Shown piece after piece: positions 20,444 through 27,678 of a stretch of DNA of 64,000 nucleotides. The notes under the pieces were generated by a model, which ran no database searches, was not told the origin of the DNA, and saw only the letters and a program-made list of their open reading frames with translations. This stretch comes from Gymnodinialimonas phycosphaerae (GTDB taxonomy: Bacteria; Pseudomonadota; Alphaproteobacteria; Rhodobacterales; Rhodobacteraceae): the NCBI RefSeq assembly GCF_019195455.1, contig NZ_JAIMBW010000001.1, positions 1,302,001-1,366,000 of the forward strand. Direction: 5' to 3'. The translations under genes and the position numbers were made by a program. Each line of letters begins with the position of its first letter. The stretch's first letter is position 1.

Positions 20444-20905
20444 ATGCCAGAGATCGGCCACCCCGCCCCCGACTTCACCCTGCCCCGCGATGGCGGCGAC
20501 ACGCTGACGCTGTCGGCCCAACGCCCCAAGGCCGTCGTGCTGTTTTTCTACCCCAAGGACGACACCCCCGGCTGCACCAAAGAAGCCATTGCCTTCACGG
20601 GCCTGGAATCCGCCTTCGCCGAGGCCGGCGCCGTGATCATCGGCATCTCCAAGGACACCGCCGCCAAGCATGACAAGTTCATCACCAAACATGACTTGTC
20701 GATCCCGCTGGTTTCCGACGCCGACAGCGACGTCTGCGAGCAATATGGCACCTGGGTAGAGAAGAACATGTACGGCAAGACCTACATGGGGATCGAGCGG
20801 GCAACCTTCCTGATCGACGGCACAGGCAACATTGCCCAGGTCTGGCGCAAGGTGAAAGTGCCCGGCCACGCCGAAGAGGTGCTGGAGGCCGTACGCGCCC
20901 TCTGA
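20444..20905 (+). CDS. bcp: Thioredoxin-dependent thiol peroxidase (Bcp/PrxQ peroxiredoxin)
   Basis: Cytosolic peroxiredoxin reducing H2O2 and organic peroxides. 153 residues with the thioredoxin fold and the PrxQ motif FYPKDDTPGCTKEA holding the peroxidatic Cys. The second Cys that follows five residues later in E. coli Bcp is replaced (CTKEAIAFT), so resolution must use a different Cys or an external thiol; a single further Cys occurs at VCEQYG. The start at 20444 has AAAGGAG (20432-20438) six bases upstream; an earlier in-frame ATG is not conserved. Confidence 0.94.
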   Translation: MPEIGHPAPDFTLPRDGGDTLTLSAQRPKAVVLFFYPKDDTPGCTKEAIAFTGLESAFAEAGAVIIGISKDTAAKHDKFITKHDLSIPLVSDADSDVCEQYGTWVEKNMYGKTYMGIERATFLIDGTGNIAQVWRKVKVPGHAEEVLEAVRAL

Positions 20906-20935
20906 ACCCAAAGACCAGCCCCCCTGCTTCCCCGT

Positions 20936-21029
20936 TCCAAAAATATCCCGGGGGAGAGCGCATCGCCCGCGATGCGCAGAGGGGGCTGGCCCCCTCCCTC
21001 TTGATAAAAAGAATGCGGCGCAAGCCGCA
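20936..21029. repeat. Intergenic mosaic of three hairpins
   Basis: After a TTCCAAAAATATCCCGGGGG segment come three consecutive stems: GCGCATCGC/GCGATGCGC (20958-20977, 2-nt gap), AGGGGGC/GCCCCCT (20980-20995, followed by CCCTCTTGAT), and TGCGGC/GCCGCA (21014-21029). Such mosaics look like dispersed REP/BIME-type elements. The middle hairpin could end bcp transcription. Confidence 0.5.
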
Positions 21030-21068
21030 CCGTTTGACTCATCTCCCGCCACAGGCCACACGCACCCC

Positions 21069-21884
21069 ATGATCCCCCTTGCCCACATGGCCGACCAGGT
21101 CCTGCGCACCGCAGATGCCCGCGCGAAAACCGCGCTCTCGCGTGACTTCGCGGCCCAATGGCAAGCGGCCCGCGACACCGGTGCCCTGCCCGAGATCGGC
21201 ACCGCCTCCCCGCCCGACAGCCCCGCACGGCCAGCGGCGCCCGCCCTGCTGGACCCGCGCGACGTGCCGCGGCGCAAGCCCGGCTCGCCACAGGGGCGCA
21301 TCGCGATCCTGCATGCGGTGGCCCATATCGAGTTGAATGCCGTCGACCTCCATTGGGACCTGATCGCGCGGTTCTCTGCCACGCCCTTTCCCATTGGCTT
21401 CTTCGACGATTGGGTCCGGGCGGCGGATGAAGAATCCAAGCATTTCAACCTGATCGCCGATTGCCTGGAGGCCATGGGCTCTCATTACGGGGCGCTTGCG
21501 GCCCATGCGGGCATGTGGCGGGCGGCCGAAGATACGGCAGATGATCTGATGGGACGCCTCGCCGTGGTGCCCATGGTGCTGGAGGCGCGCGGGCTGGACG
21601 TGACGCCGGGAATGATCCGGATCTTCCAGAACGCGGGTGAAGACCCTGCCGCCAAACAGGCCGTTGCGGCGATGGAGGTGATTTACGCCGAAGAGGTCCA
21701 CCACGTGGCCTACGGCTCCAAATGGTTTCACTTCCTGTGCGGCCGCCATGATCTGGACCCGACGCAGGCGTTCCATACCCTCGTGCGGCGCTATTTCCAC
21801 GGACCGCTGAAACCGCCGTTCAACGAAGAAAAACGCGCCGAGGCAGGCATTCCCCCTGATTTTTATTGGCCCTTGGCCGATTGA
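21069..21884 (+). CDS. DUF455 ferritin-like domain protein
   Basis: 271 residues, DUF455 family with a ferritin-like four-helix core. Candidate metal-binding Glu/His residues are in HAVAHIELNAVDLHWD, WVRAADEESKHFNL and YAEEVHHVAYGSKWF, spaced as in di-iron helical bundles. No export signal. Function unproven; in Rhodobacterales it commonly sits beside bcp. The interpretation as a di-iron protein is inference from these residues. Confidence 0.88.
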   Translation: MIPLAHMADQVLRTADARAKTALSRDFAAQWQAARDTGALPEIGTASPPDSPARPAAPALLDPRDVPRRKPGSPQGRIAILHAVAHIELNAVDLHWDLIARFSATPFPIGFFDDWVRAADEESKHFNLIADCLEAMGSHYGALAAHAGMWRAAEDTADDLMGRLAVVPMVLEARGLDVTPGMIRIFQNAGEDPAAKQAVAAMEVIYAEEVHHVAYGSKWFHFLCGRHDLDPTQAFHTLVRRYFHGPLKPPFNEEKRAEAGIPPDFYWPLAD

Positions 21885-22085
21885 ATCCGCCTTATGCTAC
21901 AAGAACACGCCAGCAGTCGGCAATTTTCCGCCGTATTTGCGCGTTTTTTCGGTGCGTTTTAATGAGTTATCCATTAGGGTGTTGGCACAATGCGCAGCGT
22001 GGCTTATCCCCAAGCTTGCTGCAGCTGCCGCCTGGGACAAGCTGGCGATGTGGCATCAAACAAGGGGAAGCGAGGCGCAAGGACA

Positions 22086-23423
22086 GTGACATCTCGGCTC
22101 TTTAGCCGCGTGAATGCGGCGTTTGAACGGCACTTGCCGGAACAACGTCTTTTTCTGAAATCAGAAGAAGGAACGCGGTTTATCCGCCTCCGCCCGATCA
22201 CGCAGGCCAGCATCATTTTAGGGTCCGCCGTCATGGTGGGCTGGACGGTTATCGTAACATCGTTCTTTCTGATCGACACGATTTCGGCAGGAAACGCCCG
22301 CGAATTGGCAGAGCGGGAACAGGCCATGTATCAAGAGCGCCTGAACGCTCTGGCCCTTGAACGCGACGCCCGCGCGGCAGACGCAAGTGCGGCTCAGGAT
22401 CGCTTCGCCTTGGCGATGGATCAGGTCTCGGCGATGCAGACCCAGCTGCTCGACGGTGAGCAACGCTCGCGCGAGTTGGAAATCGCGGTGGATGTGATCC
22501 AGGCCACCCTGCGCCGGGCCATCGACGAACGCGACGAAGCGCGTCTGGCCCAGGCCGCGTTGCAATCGGAGCTTCAGGCTGACACCGGCACCCAGTTGAC
22601 CGCCGCCGAGCGCGAGCAAGAGCTGGAGCAAACCCTCGCCTTCCTCAACCAGGCCCTCGAGCTGACCGCTGTAGAGCGCGACACCGGCTACACGATGGTG
22701 GCCCAGGCCGAGGAAGAGATCAATCGCCTCAACTTCCAGGCGGCCCTGACGGACGAACGTTCCAGCCGGGTCTTCCGCCAGTTGGAAGAGGCCGTGGCCG
22801 TTTCCATGGAACCCCTGGACGAGATGTTCCGCGCGGCTGGCATGAATACCGAAGACCTGATCGATGCGGTGCGCCGCGGCTATTCGGGCCAGGGTGGCCC
22901 GCTGACGCCGATCCTGTCCACCTCGGGGGAGCCTGCGGACGGCCTGTCGATGCGCGCCAACGAGGTTCTTGAAAGCCTCGACCGGATCAACATGTACCGC
23001 ATCGCGGCCGAGCGACTGCCGCTCGCGATGCCCGTCAACGGAACCTTCCGCAATACATCGGGCTTCGGTCCGCGCGGCGACCCCTTCAACGGGTCGCGTC
23101 GGATGCACAACGGCATCGACTTCGCCGGGGCCCGCGGTACGCAGATTGTCGCCGGTGGCGAGGGGACAGTGACCCGCGCTGGACGGATGAGCGGTTATGG
23201 CAATATAGTGGAAATCACCCATGCCAACGGCTTCATGACCCGCTACGCCCATTTGTCGCGCATTCGTGTGAGCGAAGGGGAAAGGGTCTCGCGCGGTGAG
23301 CTTATCGGTGATATGGGCTGCACGGGTCGGTGCACGGGCACGCATTTGCACTACGAGGTGCATCGCAACGGTACGCCCGTTAATCCGATGACGTTCATAA
23401 GGGCAGGACGCAATGTTTTCTAA
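22086..23423 (+). CDS. M23 family peptidoglycan endopeptidase
   Basis: Membrane-anchored murein peptidase, about 445 residues. One transmembrane helix (around SIILGSAVMVGWTVIVTSFF) is followed by a long coiled coil rich in Ala, Glu, Arg and Gln (about 80-260), then a LytM/M23 domain. Zinc residues are visible in HNGIDFAG and HLHYEVH. The GTG at 22086 (AAGGA just upstream) gives the conserved N-terminus TSRLFSRVNAAFERHLPEQR; an ATG at 21990 would add 32 unrelated Cys-rich residues. The 3' end overlaps the bactofilin gene by 11 bp, a partnership seen widely in bacteria, where the bactofilin positions the peptidase. Confidence 0.9.
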   Translation: MTSRLFSRVNAAFERHLPEQRLFLKSEEGTRFIRLRPITQASIILGSAVMVGWTVIVTSFFLIDTISAGNARELAEREQAMYQERLNALALERDARAADASAAQDRFALAMDQVSAMQTQLLDGEQRSRELEIAVDVIQATLRRAIDERDEARLAQAALQSELQADTGTQLTAAEREQELEQTLAFLNQALELTAVERDTGYTMVAQAEEEINRLNFQAALTDERSSRVFRQLEEAVAVSMEPLDEMFRAAGMNTEDLIDAVRRGYSGQGGPLTPILSTSGEPADGLSMRANEVLESLDRINMYRIAAERLPLAMPVNGTFRNTSGFGPRGDPFNGSRRMHNGIDFAGARGTQIVAGGEGTVTRAGRMSGYGNIVEITHANGFMTRYAHLSRIRVSEGERVSRGELIGDMGCTGRCTGTHLHYEVHRNGTPVNPMTFIRAGRNVF

Positions 23424-24027
23424 ATCCAAGATCAATGAACCCGGATCCAAGGCTGGCGATGCGTCGTCGGGGTCCGCCAGTGCTGGTTCGGCCGCCGCGT
23501 CGGGCACACCTTCTGGAGATACCATGAACAAACCAAACACCTCTGCGGCCACCGGCAGCAAGACCAAGCCACAACCTTCGATGCTGTCCACGGACCTGAC
23601 GATTGTGGGCAATCTGCGCACAACCGGCGACATTCAGGTCGAAGGCACCGTGCAGGGCGACATCCGCGCCCATCTTCTGACGGTTGGCGAAAGCGCCAAC
23701 ATCGAAGGTGAGATCGTGGCAGACGACATCGTCGTCACGGGACGTGTCGTGGGTCGTGTCCGCGGCCTGAAGGTTCGCCTGACCTCTACCGCCCGCGTGG
23801 AAGGTGATATCATCCACAAGACCATCGCGATCGAGTCCGGCGCCCACTTCGAGGGTTCTGTTCAGCGCGCAGAAGATCCGCTGTCCACCGGTGCCAACAA
23901 TCCGATCCCGGCAGCCCGCACGCCCGTGTCCACCGGGGCACCCTCGTCGCCGTCCGCGCCCGAAGCGCCGTCCTCGTCGATCCCGCGTCCGGCAGCCGCC
24001 GGTCCGGTGCCCTCGTCCAAGGAATAA
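23413..24027 (+). CDS. Bactofilin (polymer-forming cytoskeletal protein)
   Basis: 204 residues. A low-complexity Ser/Ala/Gly/Thr N-terminal tail (1-55) is followed by a DUF583 bactofilin core (about 58-150; TIVGNLRTTGDIQVEGTVQGD, then repeated G-x-I/V-x-x-D turns of a beta-helix), and a Pro/Ser/Ala-rich C-terminal tail. Forms nucleotide-free filaments at the inner membrane that scaffold cell-wall enzymes. Overlap with the M23 gene implies translational coupling and a shared complex. Confidence 0.93.
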   Translation: MFSKSKINEPGSKAGDASSGSASAGSAAASGTPSGDTMNKPNTSAATGSKTKPQPSMLSTDLTIVGNLRTTGDIQVEGTVQGDIRAHLLTVGESANIEGEIVADDIVVTGRVVGRVRGLKVRLTSTARVEGDIIHKTIAIESGAHFEGSVQRAEDPLSTGANNPIPAARTPVSTGAPSSPSAPEAPSSSIPRPAAAGPVPSSKE

Positions 24028-24070
24028 ACGCGCAAGGGCCAGGCCCCCGCGACATGATTTGAGTTTGAGG

Positions 24071-24096
24071 AAGCCGGGCCCCTGCCCGGCTTTTTT
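24071..24096 (+). terminator. Rho-independent terminator of the bactofilin operon
   Basis: Stem AAGCCGGGC / GCCCGGCTT with a CCCT loop, followed by T6. The convergent DUF2189 gene ends inside the T-run (its TAA is complementary to 24095-24097). Confidence 0.85.
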
Positions 24097-24892
24097 ATGC
24101 GCCGGGGCCCGTCACCGTGACCAGGCGGTAGATGTGCCAGGTCGCATGTCCCAGAAGTGGCAGCACGACAAAGAGGCCCAGAAGCCCCGGGATCATCCCC
24201 ACGAACGTCAGACCCGCGATCACCACGCCCCACACCAACATCACGCCGGTGTTCTGTTTCACCACCGAAACCGACGTGATCATAGCCGTGACGAAATCAA
24301 TCTCTCGGTCCAGCAGAAGCGGCAGCGACACGACGCTCAGCGTGAACAGCACGAAGGCGAACACAGCCCCGAACGCCGTGCCCACCAGCAGCATCAACAC
24401 GCCTTCGGGTTGCAGCAGGTAGGCGTAAGAGGTGGTGACATTGGTCAGCGCCGAGGGGCCAAGGAACAGCGCAAACAGCATGTGGGCGAAGAACGACCAG
24501 AACAGGAAGTAGACGATGATGACCCAGGCCATCGACGGCAATTGCCGCAGGCGCTGGTGCCAGATCACGCCAAGGATTTCATTGCGCGCCCACGACGTCT
24601 GACCTGCCTCGAGGCGACGCGAAATCTCGTAGAGGCCCACGGCCAGAAACGGTCCCAGAAGCGGGAAGCCGACCGTGATCGGAAGCGCCAGCCAGATCTG
24701 ATCCGTCACGAACAAAAAAAGGTACAGCAACCACCCGCCAACCACATAAACGGTCGCAAAGAAGAGCCCCATCATGGGTTTGCGCAGAAAGTCCTTCAGC
24801 CCCAGCCGCAGGGCCGTCGCGATATCGGCCAAGGTCAGGTCGCGGATATCGGGGGCGCCCTCACCAACAGGATGCACGGTACTTTCGGACAT
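24095..24892 (-). CDS. DUF2189 membrane protein
   Basis: 265 residues, six predicted membrane helices, matching the DUF2189 family (N-terminal LTLADIATALRLGLKDFLRKP, then LLGPFLAVGLYEISRRLE). The start at 24892 has GGGAGG eight bases upstream; a TTG seven codons earlier would place that site inside the gene. Convergent with bactofilin. Function of the family unknown. Confidence 0.85.
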   Translation of the reverse strand: MSESTVHPVGEGAPDIRDLTLADIATALRLGLKDFLRKPMMGLFFATVYVVGGWLLYLFLFVTDQIWLALPITVGFPLLGPFLAVGLYEISRRLEAGQTSWARNEILGVIWHQRLRQLPSMAWVIIVYFLFWSFFAHMLFALFLGPSALTNVTTSYAYLLQPEGVLMLLVGTAFGAVFAFVLFTLSVVSLPLLLDREIDFVTAMITSVSVVKQNTGVMLVWGVVIAGLTFVGMIPGLLGLFVVLPLLGHATWHIYRLVTVTGPGA

Positions 24893-24952
24893 GATGTAAT
24901 CCTCCCGTCGCAAGTGTAGCGGCAGGCGGGGGATCGCGTAAAGCGTGTGCTT

Positions 24953-26323
24953 TCAGCTCGGGGTCCGAACCGTCCTGGGTCCGACCATCGCCTCCCAGGC
25001 CGTGCCCATGGCCAGTAGCCTGCCGTCCGCCCCATGGGGGCCGATTAGTTGCAGGCCATGGGGCAACCCGCTGTCATTGAAACCCCCGGGCAGCGCCAGC
25101 GCGGGCAGGCCGGCAAGGCTGGCAGGCACCACGCATTCCATCCATCGGTGATAGGTATCCATCGGCTGGCCATCGATCTCGCGTGGCCAGTCCCATTCCG
25201 CCGGGAAGGGCCACATCTGCGTCGCCGGCATCAAAAGCGCGTCGTAATCCGCAAACGTGGCCGCAAGCACCGCCAGCCAATCACGCCGCAGGGCTGCGGC
25301 TTTCTCCACCTCGTCCCCAGTCAGGGCGAGGCCTTGCTCGGTCTCCCAAATCGCCTGGGTGTTCAACAAGTCGCGCCGCGCCGGGTCGCGCCAGTGGCGG
25401 GCCAATTCCTGTGCCACGACGAAGGACCTCAATACCGTCCAACTGTGCCAAAGGTTCCCGGCCGCCATCAAGGGCCGCACGGCGTCGACCCGCCACCCCA
25501 ACGCCTCGGCCTGTGCCGCCGCGGCCTGTCCCGCCGCCAATAGCCCCGCGTCCATCCGGTAGGCCCCACCCCAATCGCCAAGCCAGGCCACGCGCGGCGC
25601 GCGGGGCGGTTGCGGCACGTCCACGGTCCGCCCTGCCATGGTCTGCAAAAGGGCCGCGACATCCTCGACGCTCCGCCCCATTGGCCCGAGGGTCGACAGA
25701 CGGTGCAACACCACGTTGTCACGGGGCTCTCCCGGCACCAGGCCAACGGTAGGCCGAAAGCCATAAACATCATTCCAGGCGGCTGGATTGCGCAGGCTGC
25801 CCATCATGTCTGATCCGTCCGCAACGCTCACCATCCCCGTGGCCAGCGCGGCCCCCGCCCCACCCGAGGACCCTCCGGCCGTGCGCGACAGGTCGAACGG
25901 ATTGCGCGTGACCCCGAACACGCCGTTCGACGCATGCGACCCCAGCCCGTATTCCGGCACATTGGTCTTGCCGATCACGATCGCCCCCGCGTCGCGCAGG
26001 GCGCGCGACAGACCATCATCGTGATCCGGTACGTAATCCGCCAACAGACGCGAGCCCCAGGTCGACCGCAGGCCTTTCACGGCCACCAGATCCTTGATCG
26101 CCACCGGCACCCCATGGAGCCACCCGCGCGCGCCCATGGCGTCGGCGACCCGCGCCTCGCCCATCAACGCCTCACGGTCGCGCAGGGAGACGATGGCGTT
26201 CACAGCCCCATTGACCGCATCGATCCGCGCCAATGTCGACCGCATCACCTCGACGCAAGACACTTTGCGCGCCGCAATCTCACGCGACAGATCACACGCG
26301 CCCAGGCGCCAGAGATCTTGCAT
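24953..26323 (-). CDS. Amidase signature family hydrolase
   Basis: 456 residues. Ser-cisSer-Lys catalytic triad: Lys in VAIKDLVAVKG (about 76), the Gly/Ser-rich signature TAGGSSGGAGAALATG with the nucleophile Ser in VADGSDMMGSLRNPAA. It acts on a C-N amide bond; substrate unknown. GatA is unlikely because gatB/gatC are absent and the signature region differs. The ATG at 26323 follows GGGGAG by seven bases, which I prefer over the ATG at 26341 that lies within a dispersed repeat. Confidence 0.9.
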   Translation of the reverse strand: MQDLWRLGACDLSREIAARKVSCVEVMRSTLARIDAVNGAVNAIVSLRDREALMGEARVADAMGARGWLHGVPVAIKDLVAVKGLRSTWGSRLLADYVPDHDDGLSRALRDAGAIVIGKTNVPEYGLGSHASNGVFGVTRNPFDLSRTAGGSSGGAGAALATGMVSVADGSDMMGSLRNPAAWNDVYGFRPTVGLVPGEPRDNVVLHRLSTLGPMGRSVEDVAALLQTMAGRTVDVPQPPRAPRVAWLGDWGGAYRMDAGLLAAGQAAAAQAEALGWRVDAVRPLMAAGNLWHSWTVLRSFVVAQELARHWRDPARRDLLNTQAIWETEQGLALTGDEVEKAAALRRDWLAVLAATFADYDALLMPATQMWPFPAEWDWPREIDGQPMDTYHRWMECVVPASLAGLPALALPGGFNDSGLPHGLQLIGPHGADGRLLAMGTAWEAMVGPRTVRTPS

Positions 26324-26331
26324 CCCACCGC

Positions 26332-26362
26332 TCCCCTTCATCTTGCCAAATACAACTCAATC
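26332..26362 (-). repeat. Dispersed intergenic repeat, copy 1
   Basis: Reads TTTGGCAAGATGAAGGGGAG on the minus strand, flanked by GAGTTGTA. A second copy, with a longer A/T run, is at 54973-55003. Both lie just upstream of, or between, minus-strand genes. Confidence 0.5.
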
Positions 26363-26403
26363 CCACCCGCGCCACAGACACAGGCGCCCGGGATCAATTC
26401 ACC

Positions 26404-27531
26404 TCAATCCTCGGCATTGGCCTCCGCCCGGCTCTTGCCGGACACGTCCATCGCCAGAACCGAGGCCATCAACCCGTCGATATTCCCGTCCAGCACGCCT
26501 TGGGTGTCCGAAGTCTCGTAGGACGTCCGCAGGTCTTTCACCATCTGGTAGGGTTGCAACACGTAGGATCGGATCTGGTTACCCCAGCCCGCGTCGCCCG
26601 CGTTCTCATGGACCTCGTTCACCTTGGCCGAGCGCTTGTCCAACTCCATCTGATAAAGCCGTGACTTCAGGGCCTTCATGGCGATGTCACGGTTCTGGTG
26701 CTGCGACTTCTCCGAACTCGTCACCACGATGCCGGTGGGATGGTGCGTAATCCGCACGGCCGAGTCGGTCGTGTTCACGTGCTGACCGCCTGCCCCCGAC
26801 GAGCGGTAGGTGTCGATGCGGATGTCCGAGGGGTTAACCTCGATCTCGATGTTGTCATCGACAACCGGGTAGACCTTCACGGAGGTGAACGACGTATGCC
26901 TCTTTGCGGCGCTATCGAACGGCGAGATCCGCACCAACCGGTGCACGCCCGATTCAGACTTCAACCAGCCATAGGCATTGTGGCCCGAGATCTTGTAGAC
27001 GGCGGACTTGATCCCCGCCTCTTCCCCGGCACTGAAACTTTGCAGCTCCACGTCATAGCCCTGCTTTTCAGCCCACCGCGTGTACATACGCGCCAACATG
27101 GAAGCCCAGTCACAGCTCTCGGTGCCGCCCGCGCCCGAGTTGATTTCAAGGAAGGTGTCGTTGCTGTCAGCCTCACCATCCAACAGCGCCTCCAACTCCT
27201 TGGCAGCAGCATCCTCGACCAGCGCCGCAAGAGCGGCTTCGGCCTCTTCGACCACCTCGGTGTCGCCTTCCATCTCGCCCAGTTCGATCAGCTCTTCGTT
27301 GTCATCGACACCCTGCTTGATCGTCTCATATTGCTTGAGCTTGTCGACAAGCACCTGGCGATCGCGCATCAACTTCTGCGCCTTCTCCGGATCATTCCAC
27401 AGGTCGGGGTCCTCGACACGGGCGTTGAATTCCTCCAACCGATGGGGCGCGGTATCGATATCCATACGCTGCCCCAGAAGGATCAGGGAGTTACGGATCT
27501 TTTCGATATTGGCTTGTGTCTCGGCGCGCAT
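26404..27531 (-). CDS. prfB: Peptide chain release factor 2
   Basis: Recognises UGA and UAA stop codons and triggers peptidyl-tRNA hydrolysis. 375 residues. The SPF anticodon-like tripeptide of RF2 appears in VRISPFDSA, and the catalytic GGQ in SSGAGGQHVNTTDSAV. The gene is one continuous frame: the in-frame UGA and +1 frameshift site near codon 26 of E. coli prfB are absent, so this autoregulation is missing. It follows PBP1A on the same strand after a palindrome-bearing gap. Confidence 0.97.
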   Translation of the reverse strand: MRAETQANIEKIRNSLILLGQRMDIDTAPHRLEEFNARVEDPDLWNDPEKAQKLMRDRQVLVDKLKQYETIKQGVDDNEELIELGEMEGDTEVVEEAEAALAALVEDAAAKELEALLDGEADSNDTFLEINSGAGGTESCDWASMLARMYTRWAEKQGYDVELQSFSAGEEAGIKSAVYKISGHNAYGWLKSESGVHRLVRISPFDSAAKRHTSFTSVKVYPVVDDNIEIEVNPSDIRIDTYRSSGAGGQHVNTTDSAVRITHHPTGIVVTSSEKSQHQNRDIAMKALKSRLYQMELDKRSAKVNEVHENAGDAGWGNQIRSYVLQPYQMVKDLRTSYETSDTQGVLDGNIDGLMASVLAMDVSGKSRAEANAED

Positions 27532-27616
27532 GACAGGCCTCTCAGGAATGGGTCGAGGCAGAGATAGACCAGCGCACCGGAACCCTCAAGCCGAGACCGC
27601 TGTCCCAAGGCGCGCT

Positions 27617-27658
27617 CAAAGCCTTGCAAGGCTTTGTACAGACTTTTGCAAAAGTCTG
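27617..27658. repeat. Two TTGCAA-core palindromes (copy A of family)
   Basis: Two perfect 20-bp palindromes in tandem: CAAAGCCTTG/CAAGGCTTTG (27617-27636) and CAGACTTTTG/CAAAAGTCTG (27639-27658), centres 22 bp apart. Both recur, in reverse order, at 47029-47118. They lie in the gap between PBP1A and prfB. Confidence 0.85.
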
Positions 27659-27678
27659 GCGCGCGCGGGACGTCGAGG

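Noticed and set aside
24953..26323. Assignment as GatA (Glu-tRNA amidotransferase)
   Set aside because: No gatB or gatC nearby, and the region after the signature differs from GatA.
26404..27531. Programmed frameshift in prfB
   Set aside because: The gene is one uninterrupted frame from its start; the UGA site of E. coli prfB is absent.
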